Source of the DNA: an uncultured Lachnospiraceae bacterium
GTDB taxonomy: Bacteria > Bacillota > Clostridia > Lachnospirales > Lachnospiraceae
Reading direction: 5' to 3'
NCBI GenBank assembly: GCA_910583615.1
Contig: CAJTXP010000017.1
Span: forward strand, 11,631 to 75,630
DNA length: 64,000 bases
Shown: positions 42,482-51,692 of the stretch, one piece after another
How positions within the stretch are numbered: the stretch's first letter is position 1
Layout of the letters: each line of letters begins with the position of its first letter
Translations under genes and position numbers: made by a program
The notes under the pieces: model-generated
What the model was told of the DNA's origin: nothing
The model's database searches: none
Seen by the model: the letters and a program-made list of their open reading frames with translations, nothing else

Positions 42482-43933
42482 ATGATGAAATATTTACAGA
42501 AACTTGGAAAATCCCTGATGCTTCCGGTAGCATGTCTTCCGGTATGCGGTATCCTGATGGGAATCGGATATGCATTGTGTGAAGAGACCATGCAGGGCGG
42601 AGATATTACAGGGGCGGTTTCGATCATTGGATTCTTCCTGGTTAAGGCAGGCGGCGCGCTGATCGACAATATGTCCTGGCTGTTCGCCATCGGCGTGGCA
42701 GTCGGCATGTCAGATGACAATGAGGGAACTGCAGGTCTGGCAGGTCTGGTATCCTGGCTGATGATCACGAATCTTCTGTCATCCGGCACGGTGAGCGTTC
42801 TGGTAGGAGGAGAAGCAGATCCGGCGTTCTCAAGAATTCAGAATCAGTTTATAGGTATCCTTGCAGGGCTCATCGGTGCGACCTGTTATAACAAATTTAA
42901 GAATACGAGGCTGCCGGATGCGCTGTCTTTCTTCTCCGGCAAGCGCTGTGTAGCCATTGTAACGGCAGTTTTCTCCATTCTGGCAGCTGCAGTCCTGTTC
43001 TTCGTATGGCCGATCGTTTACGGCGTGCTGGTAGCGCTGGGCGAGAGCGTTGTAGGACTGGGGGCAGTTGGCGTTGGCATTTATACATTCCTCAACCGTC
43101 TGTTGATTCCGTTTGGCCTGCATCACGCGCTGAATTCTGTATTCTGGTTTGATGCAGCCGGAATCAACGACCTTGGAACCTACTGGGCAGGTGAAGTGCT
43201 GAACGGTGCAGGCGGAAGCGCAGGTATGTATATGGCAGGTTTCTTCCCGTCTATGATGTTCGGTCTTCCGGCGGCTGCAATGGCGATTATTCACTGTGCG
43301 AAGCCTGAGAGAAGAAAAGAAGCAGCTTCCCTTCTGGGCGCGGCAGCAATCTGCGCGTTTATCTGCGGCGTGACTGAGCCCTTTGAGTTTGCGTTCATGT
43401 TCCTGGCGCCGGTGCTCTATCTGATTTATGCTGTCCTTTATGGAGTATTTGCAGCGGTTTCCGTGGCGCTTGGTTTCCGGGCGGGCTTTTCGTTCTCGGC
43501 AGGACTTACGGACCTGGTGTTCAGTGCGTCGCTTCCGGCGGCCAGCAGGACATTCATGATCATTCCTCTTGGAATTGCTGCTGCGGCAGTATTCTATCTG
43601 GTATTCCGTATGGTGATTCCGGCGCTTGATCTGAAGACTCCGGGTCGTGAGGACGAGGATGAGGATGAGACAAAGATCGAACTGGCAAACAATGACTTTA
43701 CTGCGATGGCATCCATCATTCTGGAAGGTCTTGGAGGTAAGGCAAATGTGACCAGCGTAGACAACTGTATTACAAGACTCCGTCTGGAGATCAAAGATTA
43801 TACGGCAGTTGATGAGAAAAAGATCAAATCGGCCGGCGTCAGTGGAGTGATCCGTCCAAGCAAGACATCCGTACAGGTTGTCATTGGGCCGAAGGTACAG
43901 TTTGTGGCAGATGAATTCAAAAAACTGATGTAA
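42482..43933 (+). CDS. PTS sugar transporter EIICB, glucose/GlcNAc superfamily
   Basis: 483 residues; ATG behind AAAAAGGAGG. The EIIC channel (about 1-385) has the superfamily's PVACLPVCGILMGIGY near the start and FLNRLLIPFGLHHALNSVFW and ICGVTEPFEFAFMFLAP loops that carry sugar-binding residues. The EIIB domain (about 405-483) has phospho-Cys in VDNCITRLRLE and ends GPKVQFVADEFKKLM. Imports and phosphorylates a sugar, glucosamine- or glucose-like by family, though the substrate cannot be settled. A similar but EIIB-less EIIC and an EIIA follow. Confidence 0.9.
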   Translation: MMKYLQKLGKSLMLPVACLPVCGILMGIGYALCEETMQGGDITGAVSIIGFFLVKAGGALIDNMSWLFAIGVAVGMSDDNEGTAGLAGLVSWLMITNLLSSGTVSVLVGGEADPAFSRIQNQFIGILAGLIGATCYNKFKNTRLPDALSFFSGKRCVAIVTAVFSILAAAVLFFVWPIVYGVLVALGESVVGLGAVGVGIYTFLNRLLIPFGLHHALNSVFWFDAAGINDLGTYWAGEVLNGAGGSAGMYMAGFFPSMMFGLPAAAMAIIHCAKPERRKEAASLLGAAAICAFICGVTEPFEFAFMFLAPVLYLIYAVLYGVFAAVSVALGFRAGFSFSAGLTDLVFSASLPAASRTFMIIPLGIAAAAVFYLVFRMVIPALDLKTPGREDEDEDETKIELANNDFTAMASIILEGLGGKANVTSVDNCITRLRLEIKDYTAVDEKKIKSAGVSGVIRPSKTSVQVVIGPKVQFVADEFKKLM

Positions 43934-43964
43934 GCCAATCCACTATCCAAAACATATATTCAGA

Positions 43965-43992
43965 GGGAGCTCCGGGAGACCGGGGCTCTCCC
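43965..43992 (+). terminator. Possible weak terminator or processing hairpin
   Basis: GC-rich imperfect hairpin (GGGAGCTCCGG with CCGGGGCTCTCCC) after the EIICB gene; no T run follows, so readthrough into the next PTS gene is likely. Confidence 0.4.
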
Positions 43993-44121
43993 TGCTGTTC
44001 ACGGGTTCTCTCTGGATGATTGAGCAGACTTTCTCCATTCATTGACAGAGCAGGGGGGATTTGTTATGATAATCATACAGAGAAACTTTGCGTTTACAGG
44101 TATGGGGGAGTGCAAAGAATT

Positions 44122-45273
44122 ATGAAGTACGCATATCGCCTTGGGAAAGCGATGATGCTGCCGGTGGCGTGTCTTCCGGTGGCAGGGCTTTTGATGGGGA
44201 TCGGATACTGGATGGATCCGAACGGATATGGAGCGGACTGTCTGGCTGCTGAGATTATGATACAGGCGGGTTCAGCAATACTGAATCATATGAGCATTTT
44301 GTTTGCCACGGGAGTGGCAACCGGCCTGGCAGATGAACAGGACGGAACGGCAGTTCTGGCAGGGGTGGCTGCCTGGCTTTTGATTCAGAATATTCTGACG
44401 CCTGACAGTGTGACGGTTGTGACCGGAGGAAGAACAGATCCGACTTCTTTTCAGGATATTGATAATCAGATGATTGGAATATTCTGCGGGGTTATGGGGG
44501 CATATTGCAGTAACCGCTACCGGGACGTACAGCTGTTTTATGGATTGCAGGTGTTTTCCGGGCGCAGACTTGCCATCATTGCGTCAGTTGGATATGCAGC
44601 GGTTTTTTCACTGATGCTTTTGAACGTATGGCCTTATTTTTACGGGATATCTGTTTATATGGGAAAGTCCCTTCTTGGAACAGGCCCTGTCGGGGCGGGA
44701 ATTTACATGTTTTTAAACCGTCTGATGATTCCGACCGGACTTCACCACGCCCTGAATTCCGTGTTCTGGTTTGATCTGGCGGGAATTTCGGATCTGAAAT
44801 ATTTCTGGAACGGCCTGGGAGTCTATGGCCAGACCGGACAGTATATGACCGGATTCTTTCCAGTGATGATTTTTGGCCTTCCGGGAGCTGCACTGGCCAT
44901 GTATCAGACAGCCCGGAAGGAGAAGAAAAAGATGACCGGCGGTCTTCTGATGACGGCGGCGGTCTGCTGTATCCTGACTGGAGTGACAGAACCTATGGAA
45001 TTTTCTTTTATGTTTCTGGCGCCGGGGCTCTTTTTTCTGCATGCGTTTTTGACCGGTATCTCCGGTTTTATCTGCGCAATGCTGCCGTTTCGGATTGGAT
45101 TTAATTTCAGTGCAGGGCTTATGGATTATTTCATGGCGTTAAAGTCTCCTATGGCAGAGAATCCGTGGCTGCTCTGGCCGGTCGGAATGATTTTTGGAGT
45201 TTTGTATTATGCAGTATTTCGTTTTTGCATCTTAAGGTTCCATCTCAGGACACCAGGAAGAGAAGAACAGTAA
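44122..45273 (+). CDS. Lone PTS EIIC permease without EIIB
   Basis: 383 residues from ATG 44122 (GGGGGAG upstream). Closely related to the EIIC half of the preceding gene: PVACLPVAGLLMGIGYW, FLNRLMIPTGLHHALNSVFW, LTGVTEPMEFSFMFLAP. It stops right after FHLRTPGREEQ, where the neighbour continues through its linker into EIIB. It therefore cannot phosphorylate sugar alone and would need the neighbour's EIIB, or act as a sensor or partner for the YesM kinase. Likely arose by duplication and loss. Confidence 0.88.
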   Translation: MKYAYRLGKAMMLPVACLPVAGLLMGIGYWMDPNGYGADCLAAEIMIQAGSAILNHMSILFATGVATGLADEQDGTAVLAGVAAWLLIQNILTPDSVTVVTGGRTDPTSFQDIDNQMIGIFCGVMGAYCSNRYRDVQLFYGLQVFSGRRLAIIASVGYAAVFSLMLLNVWPYFYGISVYMGKSLLGTGPVGAGIYMFLNRLMIPTGLHHALNSVFWFDLAGISDLKYFWNGLGVYGQTGQYMTGFFPVMIFGLPGAALAMYQTARKEKKKMTGGLLMTAAVCCILTGVTEPMEFSFMFLAPGLFFLHAFLTGISGFICAMLPFRIGFNFSAGLMDYFMALKSPMAENPWLLWPVGMIFGVLYYAVFRFCILRFHLRTPGREEQ

Positions 45274-45298
45274 AAAATTGATTCAGGAGGAAAGATTC

Positions 45299-45790
45299 AT
45301 GTTTGGTATTTTCAGAAAGAAACAGCAGGAGTATAAGATGATGGCGGCAGCGGATGGAAAAGTGATTCCAATGGCAGAGGCGCATGATCCGGTATTTTCA
45401 TCGTGCGCACTGGGTAATGGCGTTGTCATCCGTCCAACAGGCGGCGTGGTCGTGGCACCGGCGGACGGTAAAGTGACGGCGACTATGGAAGGAAGCAATC
45501 ATGCAGTCGGTATGGAGCTGGAAGGCGGAATTGAGATTCTGATCCATATAGGCGTGGATACGGTGAATCTGAAAGGAGAAGGCTTTACAGCGCTGGTGAA
45601 GTCGGGAGACAAAGTGAAAGCAGGAGCGGAACTGATCCGGTTTGAACGGGAAGCGCTGGAAGCAAAGGGATACTGCATGGAAGTCATGCAGATCGTTATG
45701 GACAGCGAAACTGCCTCGAAAGTCCAGTATGTCACGGGAATGGATGCGGCAGCAGGGGAGACAGAAGTGGCACACTGGAAGCAGTCATAA
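45299..45790 (+). CDS. PTS EIIA, glucose type
   Basis: 163 residues from ATG 45299 (CAGGAGG upstream). Soluble phosphocarrier with ADGKVIPMAEAHDPVFSS near the N-terminus, APADGKVTATMEGSNHAVGM and the phospho-His in EILIHIGVDTVNLKGEGF (about 85-90). Passes phosphate from HPr to the EIIB of the neighbouring permease. Completes the sugar cassette. Confidence 0.93.
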   Translation: MFGIFRKKQQEYKMMAAADGKVIPMAEAHDPVFSSCALGNGVVIRPTGGVVVAPADGKVTATMEGSNHAVGMELEGGIEILIHIGVDTVNLKGEGFTALVKSGDKVKAGAELIRFEREALEAKGYCMEVMQIVMDSETASKVQYVTGMDAAAGETEVAHWKQS

Positions 45791-45817
45791 AAACAGTCAT
45801 AATTCCGTCTGTTTTTT
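45790..45817 (+). terminator. Probable terminator of the PTS operon
   Basis: AAAACAG (45790-45796) pairs with CTGTTTT (45809-45815), followed by more T; the stem begins at the last base of the EIIA stop codon. Short and AT-rich. Confidence 0.5.
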
Positions 45818-45829
45818 CCTGGGAAAGTA

Positions 45830-45858
45830 TTGACTTCGGGAAAGTGTTTTCGTATTAT
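45830..45858 (+). promoter_or_regulatory. Sigma-A promoter of plsX
   Basis: TTGACT (45830-45835), 17-base spacer, TATTAT (45853-45858), 26 bases before the plsX start. Confidence 0.8.
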
Positions 45859-45884
45859 GGTATAGAAAACGAGGAGGAAAGAGG

Positions 45885-46925
45885 ATGCAGGAGCTGGTAA
45901 AGGTTGCAGTAGATGCCATGGGCGGAGACCATGCACCGCTGGAGATTGTAAAAGGCGCCGTGGAAGCGGTGAACAGAAAAGACAATGTAAAAGTGTTTCT
46001 GGTGGGGCAGGAAGATGCGGTAAAGGCAGAGCTTAAGAAATATCAGTATGATCCTTCCAGGGTAGAGGTGGTGAATGCCACAGAAGTGATCGAGATGGCG
46101 GAACCGCCGGTTCAGGCAATTCGGACAAAAAAGGATTCGTCCATTGTAACAGCCATGAAGATGGTGAAAAACAAAGAGGCGGATGCATTTGTCGGAGCCG
46201 GGAGTACCGGGGCGGTCCTGGTGGGCGGCCAGCTGATCGTAGGAAGGATCAAGGGAGTGGAAAGACCTCCCCTTGCGCCTCTGATTCCCACTGAAAAAGG
46301 AGCTTCTCTGCTGATCGACTGCGGGGCCAACGTGGACGCCAGACCTTCCCACCTGGTTCAGTTCGCAAAGATGGGTTCGATTTACATGGAGAATATCATG
46401 GGGATTTCAAAGCCCAGAGTTGCGATTGTGAACATTGGCGCGGAAGAAGAAAAGGGCAATGCGCTGGTCAAGGAGACCTTTCCGCTTTTAAAGGAGTGCA
46501 GGGAGATCAATTTCATCGGAAGCATTGAAGCACGTGACATCCCGTCCGGGTATGCAGACGTGATCGTCTGTGAAGCCTTTGCGGGAAATATCATTCTGAA
46601 GCTGTATGAAGGAGTAGGCGGCACGCTGATTTCCATGGTGAAAAAAGGGATGATGGCCAGTCTTCGAAGCAGGATCGGCGCTCTTCTGGTAAAGCCCGCC
46701 CTGAAGAAGACGCTCAAACGTTTTGATACCAGCCAGTATGGAGGCGCTCCGCTTCTGGGCCTGAAAGGGCTGGTAGTTAAGACGCACGGCAGTTCCAATG
46801 CAACAGAAGTATGTAATTCCATCCTTCAGTGCGTGGCATTTACCGAGCAGCAGATGAATGAAAAAATCAGAGCCGGTATTCAGGAAAAAGAAAATCAGGA
46901 AGGGAATGGAAGTCATGGAATTTGA
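45885..46925 (+). CDS. plsX: Phosphate acyltransferase PlsX
   Basis: 346 residues, usual length; GAGGAGGAAAG upstream. Makes acyl-phosphate from acyl-ACP for phosphatidic acid synthesis at the membrane. Diagnostic VAVDAMGGDHAPLEIVKGA at the start, AFVGAGSTGAVLVGGQ, GERPPLAP-type VERPPLAPLIPT, and SSNATEVCNSI near the end. Head of the plsX-acpP-rnc-smc run; its end overlaps acpP by 11 bases. Confidence 0.96.
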   Translation: MQELVKVAVDAMGGDHAPLEIVKGAVEAVNRKDNVKVFLVGQEDAVKAELKKYQYDPSRVEVVNATEVIEMAEPPVQAIRTKKDSSIVTAMKMVKNKEADAFVGAGSTGAVLVGGQLIVGRIKGVERPPLAPLIPTEKGASLLIDCGANVDARPSHLVQFAKMGSIYMENIMGISKPRVAIVNIGAEEEKGNALVKETFPLLKECREINFIGSIEARDIPSGYADVIVCEAFAGNIILKLYEGVGGTLISMVKKGMMASLRSRIGALLVKPALKKTLKRFDTSQYGGAPLLGLKGLVVKTHGSSNATEVCNSILQCVAFTEQQMNEKIRAGIQEKENQEGNGSHGI

Positions 46926-47145
46926 AAAATTACAGGAAATCATTGCGGAAGTATTGAATGTAGATGCAGATGAGATTACAATGGATACGACATTTGTAGA
47001 TGATCTGGGAGCAGATTCCCTGGATGTGTTTCAGATTATTATGGGAATTGAGGAAGAATTTGATATTGAGATCGCCAATGAAGATGCAGAGAAGATCGTG
47101 TCGGTCGGCGATGCAGTGGAACAGATCAAGAGTGCGATCAATTAA
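46915..47145 (+). CDS. acpP: Acyl carrier protein
   Basis: 76 residues from ATG 46915 (AGGAAGGGAAT upstream; in-frame ATG 46906 is an alternative). Acidic four-helix carrier; phosphopantetheine attaches to the Ser of DDLGADSLDVFQ (about 36). The motif reads DSLDVFQ rather than the usual DSLDTVE, a variant seen in Clostridia. Carries acyl chains for fatty-acid synthesis. Confidence 0.95.
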   Translation: MEFEKLQEIIAEVLNVDADEITMDTTFVDDLGADSLDVFQIIMGIEEEFDIEIANEDAEKIVSVGDAVEQIKSAIN

Positions 47146-47267
47146 TTAACAGGGTATGAGTGCAGGCGGGCTGGGGCGAGATACAGTTTCTGACGTTATC
47201 TGACGGACGGCAGGAAGGATGTTTCGCAACAGCCCCTTATCATTTTATGACAGAGGCAGGTTATAAT

Positions 47268-47954
47268 ATGGAAAAGACGTCCCGGCTGAAGGAGCTGGAA
47301 GAGAAGATCGGTTATCATTTTCAGGATCCGGAATTATTAAAAAGAGCCATGTGCCACAGCTCTTATGCGAATGAGAGACATATGGGCAGGTTGAACTGTA
47401 ATGAAAGACTGGAATTTCTGGGGGATGCGGTGCTGGAACTGGCAACCAGTGAATTTTTGTATGAAAGGTATCCCCGGATGCCGGAGGGAGATGCTACAAA
47501 GACAAGGGCCAGCATCGTCTGTGAGCAGAGCCTTGCATTCTGCGCCCGCAGTCTGTCACTGGGAGACTATATTCTGCTGGGAAGAGGAGAGGCGGTCAGC
47601 GGAGGAAGAGAACGTCCGTCGATTACTTCGGATGCTTTTGAGGCGCTGATCGGGGCAATCTACCTGGACGGTGGTTTTACTAATGCAAAAGAGTTTATAC
47701 AGAGATTTGTTCTGGATGATCTGGAGCACAAGCAGCTCTTTTTTGATAGTAAGACCATTCTGCAGGAACGGATCCAGGCGCACTGCGAAGAAACGCTGCA
47801 CTATGAGCTGATTCATGAGGAAGGACCGGATCACCGGAAAGTATTTATCGTACAGGCAATGCTTGGCGATAAAATAATAGGTAAAGGACAGGGACGGACC
47901 AAAAAAGCGGCGGAGCAGGAAGCGGCGTATCATGCACTGACAGGGAATATATAA
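47268..47954 (+). CDS. rnc: Ribonuclease III
   Basis: 228 residues from ATG 47268, supported by AGAGGCAGG; an upstream in-frame ATG at 47247 has no site. Signature NERLEFLGDAVLEL (about 42-55) with catalytic Glu/Asp, second acidic cluster SDAFEALIGAIYLDGG, and a C-terminal double-strand RNA-binding domain (GQGRTKKAAEQEAA). Cuts rRNA precursors and structured RNA. It starts 122 bases after acpP and 16 bases separate it from smc. Confidence 0.95.
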   Translation: MEKTSRLKELEEKIGYHFQDPELLKRAMCHSSYANERHMGRLNCNERLEFLGDAVLELATSEFLYERYPRMPEGDATKTRASIVCEQSLAFCARSLSLGDYILLGRGEAVSGGRERPSITSDAFEALIGAIYLDGGFTNAKEFIQRFVLDDLEHKQLFFDSKTILQERIQAHCEETLHYELIHEEGPDHRKVFIVQAMLGDKIIGKGQGRTKKAAEQEAAYHALTGNI

Positions 47955-47970
47955 GAACAGGAAAGCGTAC

Positions 47971-50900
47971 ATGTATTTAAAATGTATAGAAGTACAGGGA
48001 TTTAAATCTTTTGCAAATAAAATTGTATTTGATTTTCACAACGGGATCACGGGAATCGTAGGTCCGAACGGTTCGGGAAAGAGCAATGTGGCGGACGCGG
48101 TGCGCTGGGTGCTGGGGGAACAGAGGGTCAAACAGCTGCGCGGCGGCACCATGCAGGACGTTATTTTCTCCGGTACGGAGAACCGGAAGCCATTGAGTTA
48201 CGCCTATGTGGCGATCACGCTGGATAACGGCGATCATCAGCTTCCGGTGGCATATGAGGAAGTTACGGTCGCCAGAAGGTTATATCGTTCCGGGGAGAGT
48301 GAATATCTTTTAAATGGAACGGTCTGCCGTCTGAAGGATGTGCAGGAACTGTTTTACGATACAGGTATTGGAAAAGAAGGCTATTCCATCATCGGACAGG
48401 GCCAGATCGACCGGATCCTGAGTACAAAGCCGGAGGAGGCCAGGGAGCTGTTTGACGAGGCCACCGGCATCGTCAAATTCAAAAAACGGAAAAAGACGGC
48501 GGAGAAGAAGCTGGAGGATGAGAAGCAGAACCTTCTCCGTGTCAATGATATTCTGTCGGAGCTGGAAAAACAGCTTGGGCCTCTGGAGCGTCAGGCGGAA
48601 AAGGCGAAGGAATACCTGAAGAAAAGAGAGACGCTGAAGGAGTATGAGATTCACGTTTTTCTGATGGAGATGGAGGAGATTCGGGAACAGCTGGAAAGAC
48701 TGAAGAAAAACCGGGTCATCACGGAAGGAGACCTGAAAGAGACGACGGAAGCTTTTGAAAATACGAAGCTGGAATATGAACGTATTGAAAAAGAACTGGA
48801 AGGGATCGAGAAACAGATCGATGCTGCCAGGGAGGACGCGTCTTCGGGCCGCCTGAAAAAACAGCAGCTGAAAGGACAGGTCGCAGTCCTGAAGGAGCAG
48901 GCGCGTTCTGCTCAGGCCAGCCGCCGCCATTATCAGGAGCGGATGGAGAGCATTGAGGGCGAGATGAAGGAGCGGGAAACGGAGAAGCAGGCTGTCCTTT
49001 CGGAAAAATCAGAACTGGATCTCCAGCTCTCACAGGCGCAGAAGGTCCAGGAAGAGGCGGAGGATGCGCTTCACAGGATTCAGCAGAGCATTCAGGACAG
49101 TCAGACCAATATGGAGAACAGCAAGAATGAGATTATCTCACTTCTGAACCAGCGGTCCTCCATCAAGGGAAAGATCCAGCGCTATGATGCCATGACGGAA
49201 CAGATCCAGATCCGTAAGTCAGAGGTGAATCAGAAGCTGATCCAGATGAAGAGCGCAGAGCTTGATCAGGATGAACTTCTGAAGGAACAGGAAGAAGAGC
49301 TTCTGCGGATCCAGACGGAACTTCAGGAAAAGAATGCGAAGAGGGAAGAGACGGAAGGCCGGATTAAGGAACTGCAGCAGCAGATTACCATCTGCAGGAA
49401 ACGTCTGGAGGATGGGCAGACTGCTTATCACAGAGAGGCGTCCAGACTGGAATCCCTTCGAAACCTTGCGGAGCGGTATGACGGATATGGTAACAGCATC
49501 CGCAGGGTGATGGAACAGAAAGAGCGCGAGAAGGGGATCTGCGGCGTGGTTGCAGATCTGATTCAGACGGAAAAACGTTATGAAACGGCTGTTGAGACCG
49601 CGCTTGGAGGCAGTATTCAGAACGTGGTGACGGAGGATGAAGAGACTGCAAAAAAACTGATCGCCTATCTGAAGCAGAACCGTTTCGGACGCGTGACCTT
49701 TCTGCCGCTGACAGCAGTGAAAAATCCCCAGCAGTTTTATCAGGAACAGGCGCTGAAGGAGCCGGGAGTTATCGGCCTTGCACATACGCTGGTGGAGACA
49801 GATCCGCGGTACCGGAACATCATGGCGCAGCTTCTGGGACGGACACTGGTTGTGGAACATATCGATCACGCCATTGCGATTCAGAGAAAATACCGGTACA
49901 GCCTGCGCATCGTGACGCTGGAGGGAGAATCCATGAATCCCGGCGGTTCCATGACCGGCGGCGCTTTCAAAAACAGCAGCAGTCTGCTGAGCAGAAACCG
50001 TGAGATCGACGAACTGAAAGTCCGGGTGGAACAGCGAAAGCAGGATATGGAAAATGTCCAGAAAAAGCTTGTTGAGATACAGAACGAACGGAGCAGCTGC
50101 TATCTGGAACTGGACGCAGGCGCAGCGGCGCTGCAGGAGATCCGGGTCTTCGAGAATACGGCGAGAATGAATGTGGAGCAGCTTCAGGAGCAGAAGCGTT
50201 CTGCAGATGAGAATTTCCGGCAGTTCGGAAAGGAAAGCGCAGAGCTGGACCGTCAGGCTTCGGAGATTCAGGAGATGAAAAAGGCGGGTCAGCAGGAGCT
50301 TAAGGATTCGGAAGCGATGGAGAAGGCTCATACATATGCGGTAGAAACATATCAGTCCCGTCTGGAGGAAGAACGCCTGAAAGAAGCAGAAGCGCAGAAA
50401 CTTCTGGAAGAGTACCATCTGGATACAGCTTCCATTCTGCAGAAGGCTGAATTTGCAGCATCCAGCCTGAACCGGGTGGAAGGCGAACTGAAAAAACTCC
50501 GGAACGAGCAGGAGGAGCTGGTAAGAAGTCAGAGTCAGGCGGAAGATGATACCCGAAGCCGCGAAGAGGGCATTCATGCGCTTCAGGAAGAACTGGATCA
50601 GGCGGATCAGATAATCCAGGAAAAGGAAGAGAAGATTCAGGAACTCCAGAGGAAGAAGGAGGAACAGTCCGTTTCTCACAAAAATTTTTTTGGAAGAAGA
50701 GAAGATCTGTCTTCCCGCATGAACGAACTGGATAAAGAGCTTTTCCGTCTGGACAGCCAGAAGGAAAAACTGGATGAAAATTCAGAAAATCTCATGAATC
50801 ATATGTGGACAGAATATGAACTGACCTACAATGCAGCGGTTCCGCTCAGAAAGGAAGAATATACAAACCTTTCCGAATTGAAGAAAAACTGCGGTACATT

Positions 50901-51531
50901 GAAAGAGGAGATACGCAGTCTTGGAAATGTCAATGTCAATGCCATTGAGGACTATAAAGAAGTTTCAGAACGCTTTGCGTTTATGGACGGACAGCGCAAT
51001 GATCTTCTGGAGGCGGAGGAAGCGCTGAAACAGGTCATATCAGAACTGGACAGCGGGATGCAGAAGCAGTTCCGGGAACAGTTTGCGTTGATTCAGAAGG
51101 AATTCGACAAGGCGTTTAAAGAGCTGTTCGGAGGAGGAAGAGGCACACTGGAGCTGATCGATGAGGAGGATGTGCTGGAGACCGGAATCCGTATCATCTC
51201 TCAGCCGCCCGGCAAAAAGCTTCAGAACATGATGCAGCTCTCCGGCGGCGAAAAGGCGCTGACTGCGATCGCGCTTCTGTTCGCCATACAGAATCTGAAG
51301 CCGTCGCCGTTCTGCCTGCTGGATGAGATCGAGGCGGCGCTGGATGATTCTAATGTAGTACGCTTTGCGAAATATCTGCATAAACTGACAAAATATACAC
51401 AGTTTATTGTGATCACCCATCGAAGGGGAACGATGAACGCAGCCGACCGGCTGTATGGTATCACCATGCAGGAAAAAGGCGTGTCAACGCTCGTGTCGGT
51501 GAACCTGATCGAAAATGATCTTGACAAATAA
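47971..51531 (+). CDS. smc: Chromosome segregation protein SMC
   Basis: 1186 residues, usual length. N-terminal ATPase lobe with Walker A GPNGSGKSN (about 32-40), long coiled-coil arm, hinge (about 520-660), returning coiled coil, and C-terminal lobe with signature LSGGEKALTAIALLFA and Walker B FCLLDEIEAALDD. Condensin core with ScpA and ScpB, whose genes are not here. Followed by a repeat-filled spacer, then ftsY. Confidence 0.97.
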   Translation: MYLKCIEVQGFKSFANKIVFDFHNGITGIVGPNGSGKSNVADAVRWVLGEQRVKQLRGGTMQDVIFSGTENRKPLSYAYVAITLDNGDHQLPVAYEEVTVARRLYRSGESEYLLNGTVCRLKDVQELFYDTGIGKEGYSIIGQGQIDRILSTKPEEARELFDEATGIVKFKKRKKTAEKKLEDEKQNLLRVNDILSELEKQLGPLERQAEKAKEYLKKRETLKEYEIHVFLMEMEEIREQLERLKKNRVITEGDLKETTEAFENTKLEYERIEKELEGIEKQIDAAREDASSGRLKKQQLKGQVAVLKEQARSAQASRRHYQERMESIEGEMKERETEKQAVLSEKSELDLQLSQAQKVQEEAEDALHRIQQSIQDSQTNMENSKNEIISLLNQRSSIKGKIQRYDAMTEQIQIRKSEVNQKLIQMKSAELDQDELLKEQEEELLRIQTELQEKNAKREETEGRIKELQQQITICRKRLEDGQTAYHREASRLESLRNLAERYDGYGNSIRRVMEQKEREKGICGVVADLIQTEKRYETAVETALGGSIQNVVTEDEETAKKLIAYLKQNRFGRVTFLPLTAVKNPQQFYQEQALKEPGVIGLAHTLVETDPRYRNIMAQLLGRTLVVEHIDHAIAIQRKYRYSLRIVTLEGESMNPGGSMTGGAFKNSSSLLSRNREIDELKVRVEQRKQDMENVQKKLVEIQNERSSCYLELDAGAAALQEIRVFENTARMNVEQLQEQKRSADENFRQFGKESAELDRQASEIQEMKKAGQQELKDSEAMEKAHTYAVETYQSRLEEERLKEAEAQKLLEEYHLDTASILQKAEFAASSLNRVEGELKKLRNEQEELVRSQSQAEDDTRSREEGIHALQEELDQADQIIQEKEEKIQELQRKKEEQSVSHKNFFGRREDLSSRMNELDKELFRLDSQKEKLDENSENLMNHMWTEYELTYNAAVPLRKEEYTNLSELKKNCGTLKEEIRSLGNVNVNAIEDYKEVSERFAFMDGQRNDLLEAEEALKQVISELDSGMQKQFREQFALIQKEFDKAFKELFGGGRGTLELIDEEDVLETGIRIISQPPGKKLQNMMQLSGGEKALTAIALLFAIQNLKPSPFCLLDEIEAALDDSNVVRFAKYLHKLTKYTQFIVITHRRGTMNAADRLYGITMQEKGVSTLVSVNLIENDLDK

Positions 51532-51692
51532 ACAGTATGTGCCGTTCCAGACACGGGGCATTGTAACGGCACATGCGGAACTCTAAGTAAACAGCATGTG
51601 CCGTTGCAATGCCCGGAACGGTTTTCGGATGCCAGAGCAGCAGAAAAGCGTTCCAGACACGGGGCATTGTAACGGCACATGCGGAACTCTAA
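51531..51692. repeat. Hairpin repeats between smc and ftsY, same family as the pot repeats
   Basis: An identical 44-base sequence occurs at 51543-51586 and 51649-51692 (106-base period). Between them lies an inverted copy. The inverted copy and the last copy form one long hairpin, 51595-51681. Read on the minus strand its core is AATGCCC, bulge CGTGTCT, GGAA, 32 bases, TTCC, GGGCATT, the same as in the potC-potD repeats. The outer arms (CATGTGCCGTT with AACGGCACATG) differ in sequence from those of the pot repeats but pair. The first copy also closes on itself (51537-51546 with 51565-51574). Confidence 0.9.

Noticed and set aside
49219..50679. 486-codon open frame opposite smc
   Set aside because: Shadow of the coiled-coil part of smc (Leu/Phe-rich complement of Gln/Glu/Lys codons).
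51222..51680. Minus-strand frames with repeated MCRYNAPCLER segments
   Set aside because: Produced by the smc-ftsY repeat copies, not a gene.
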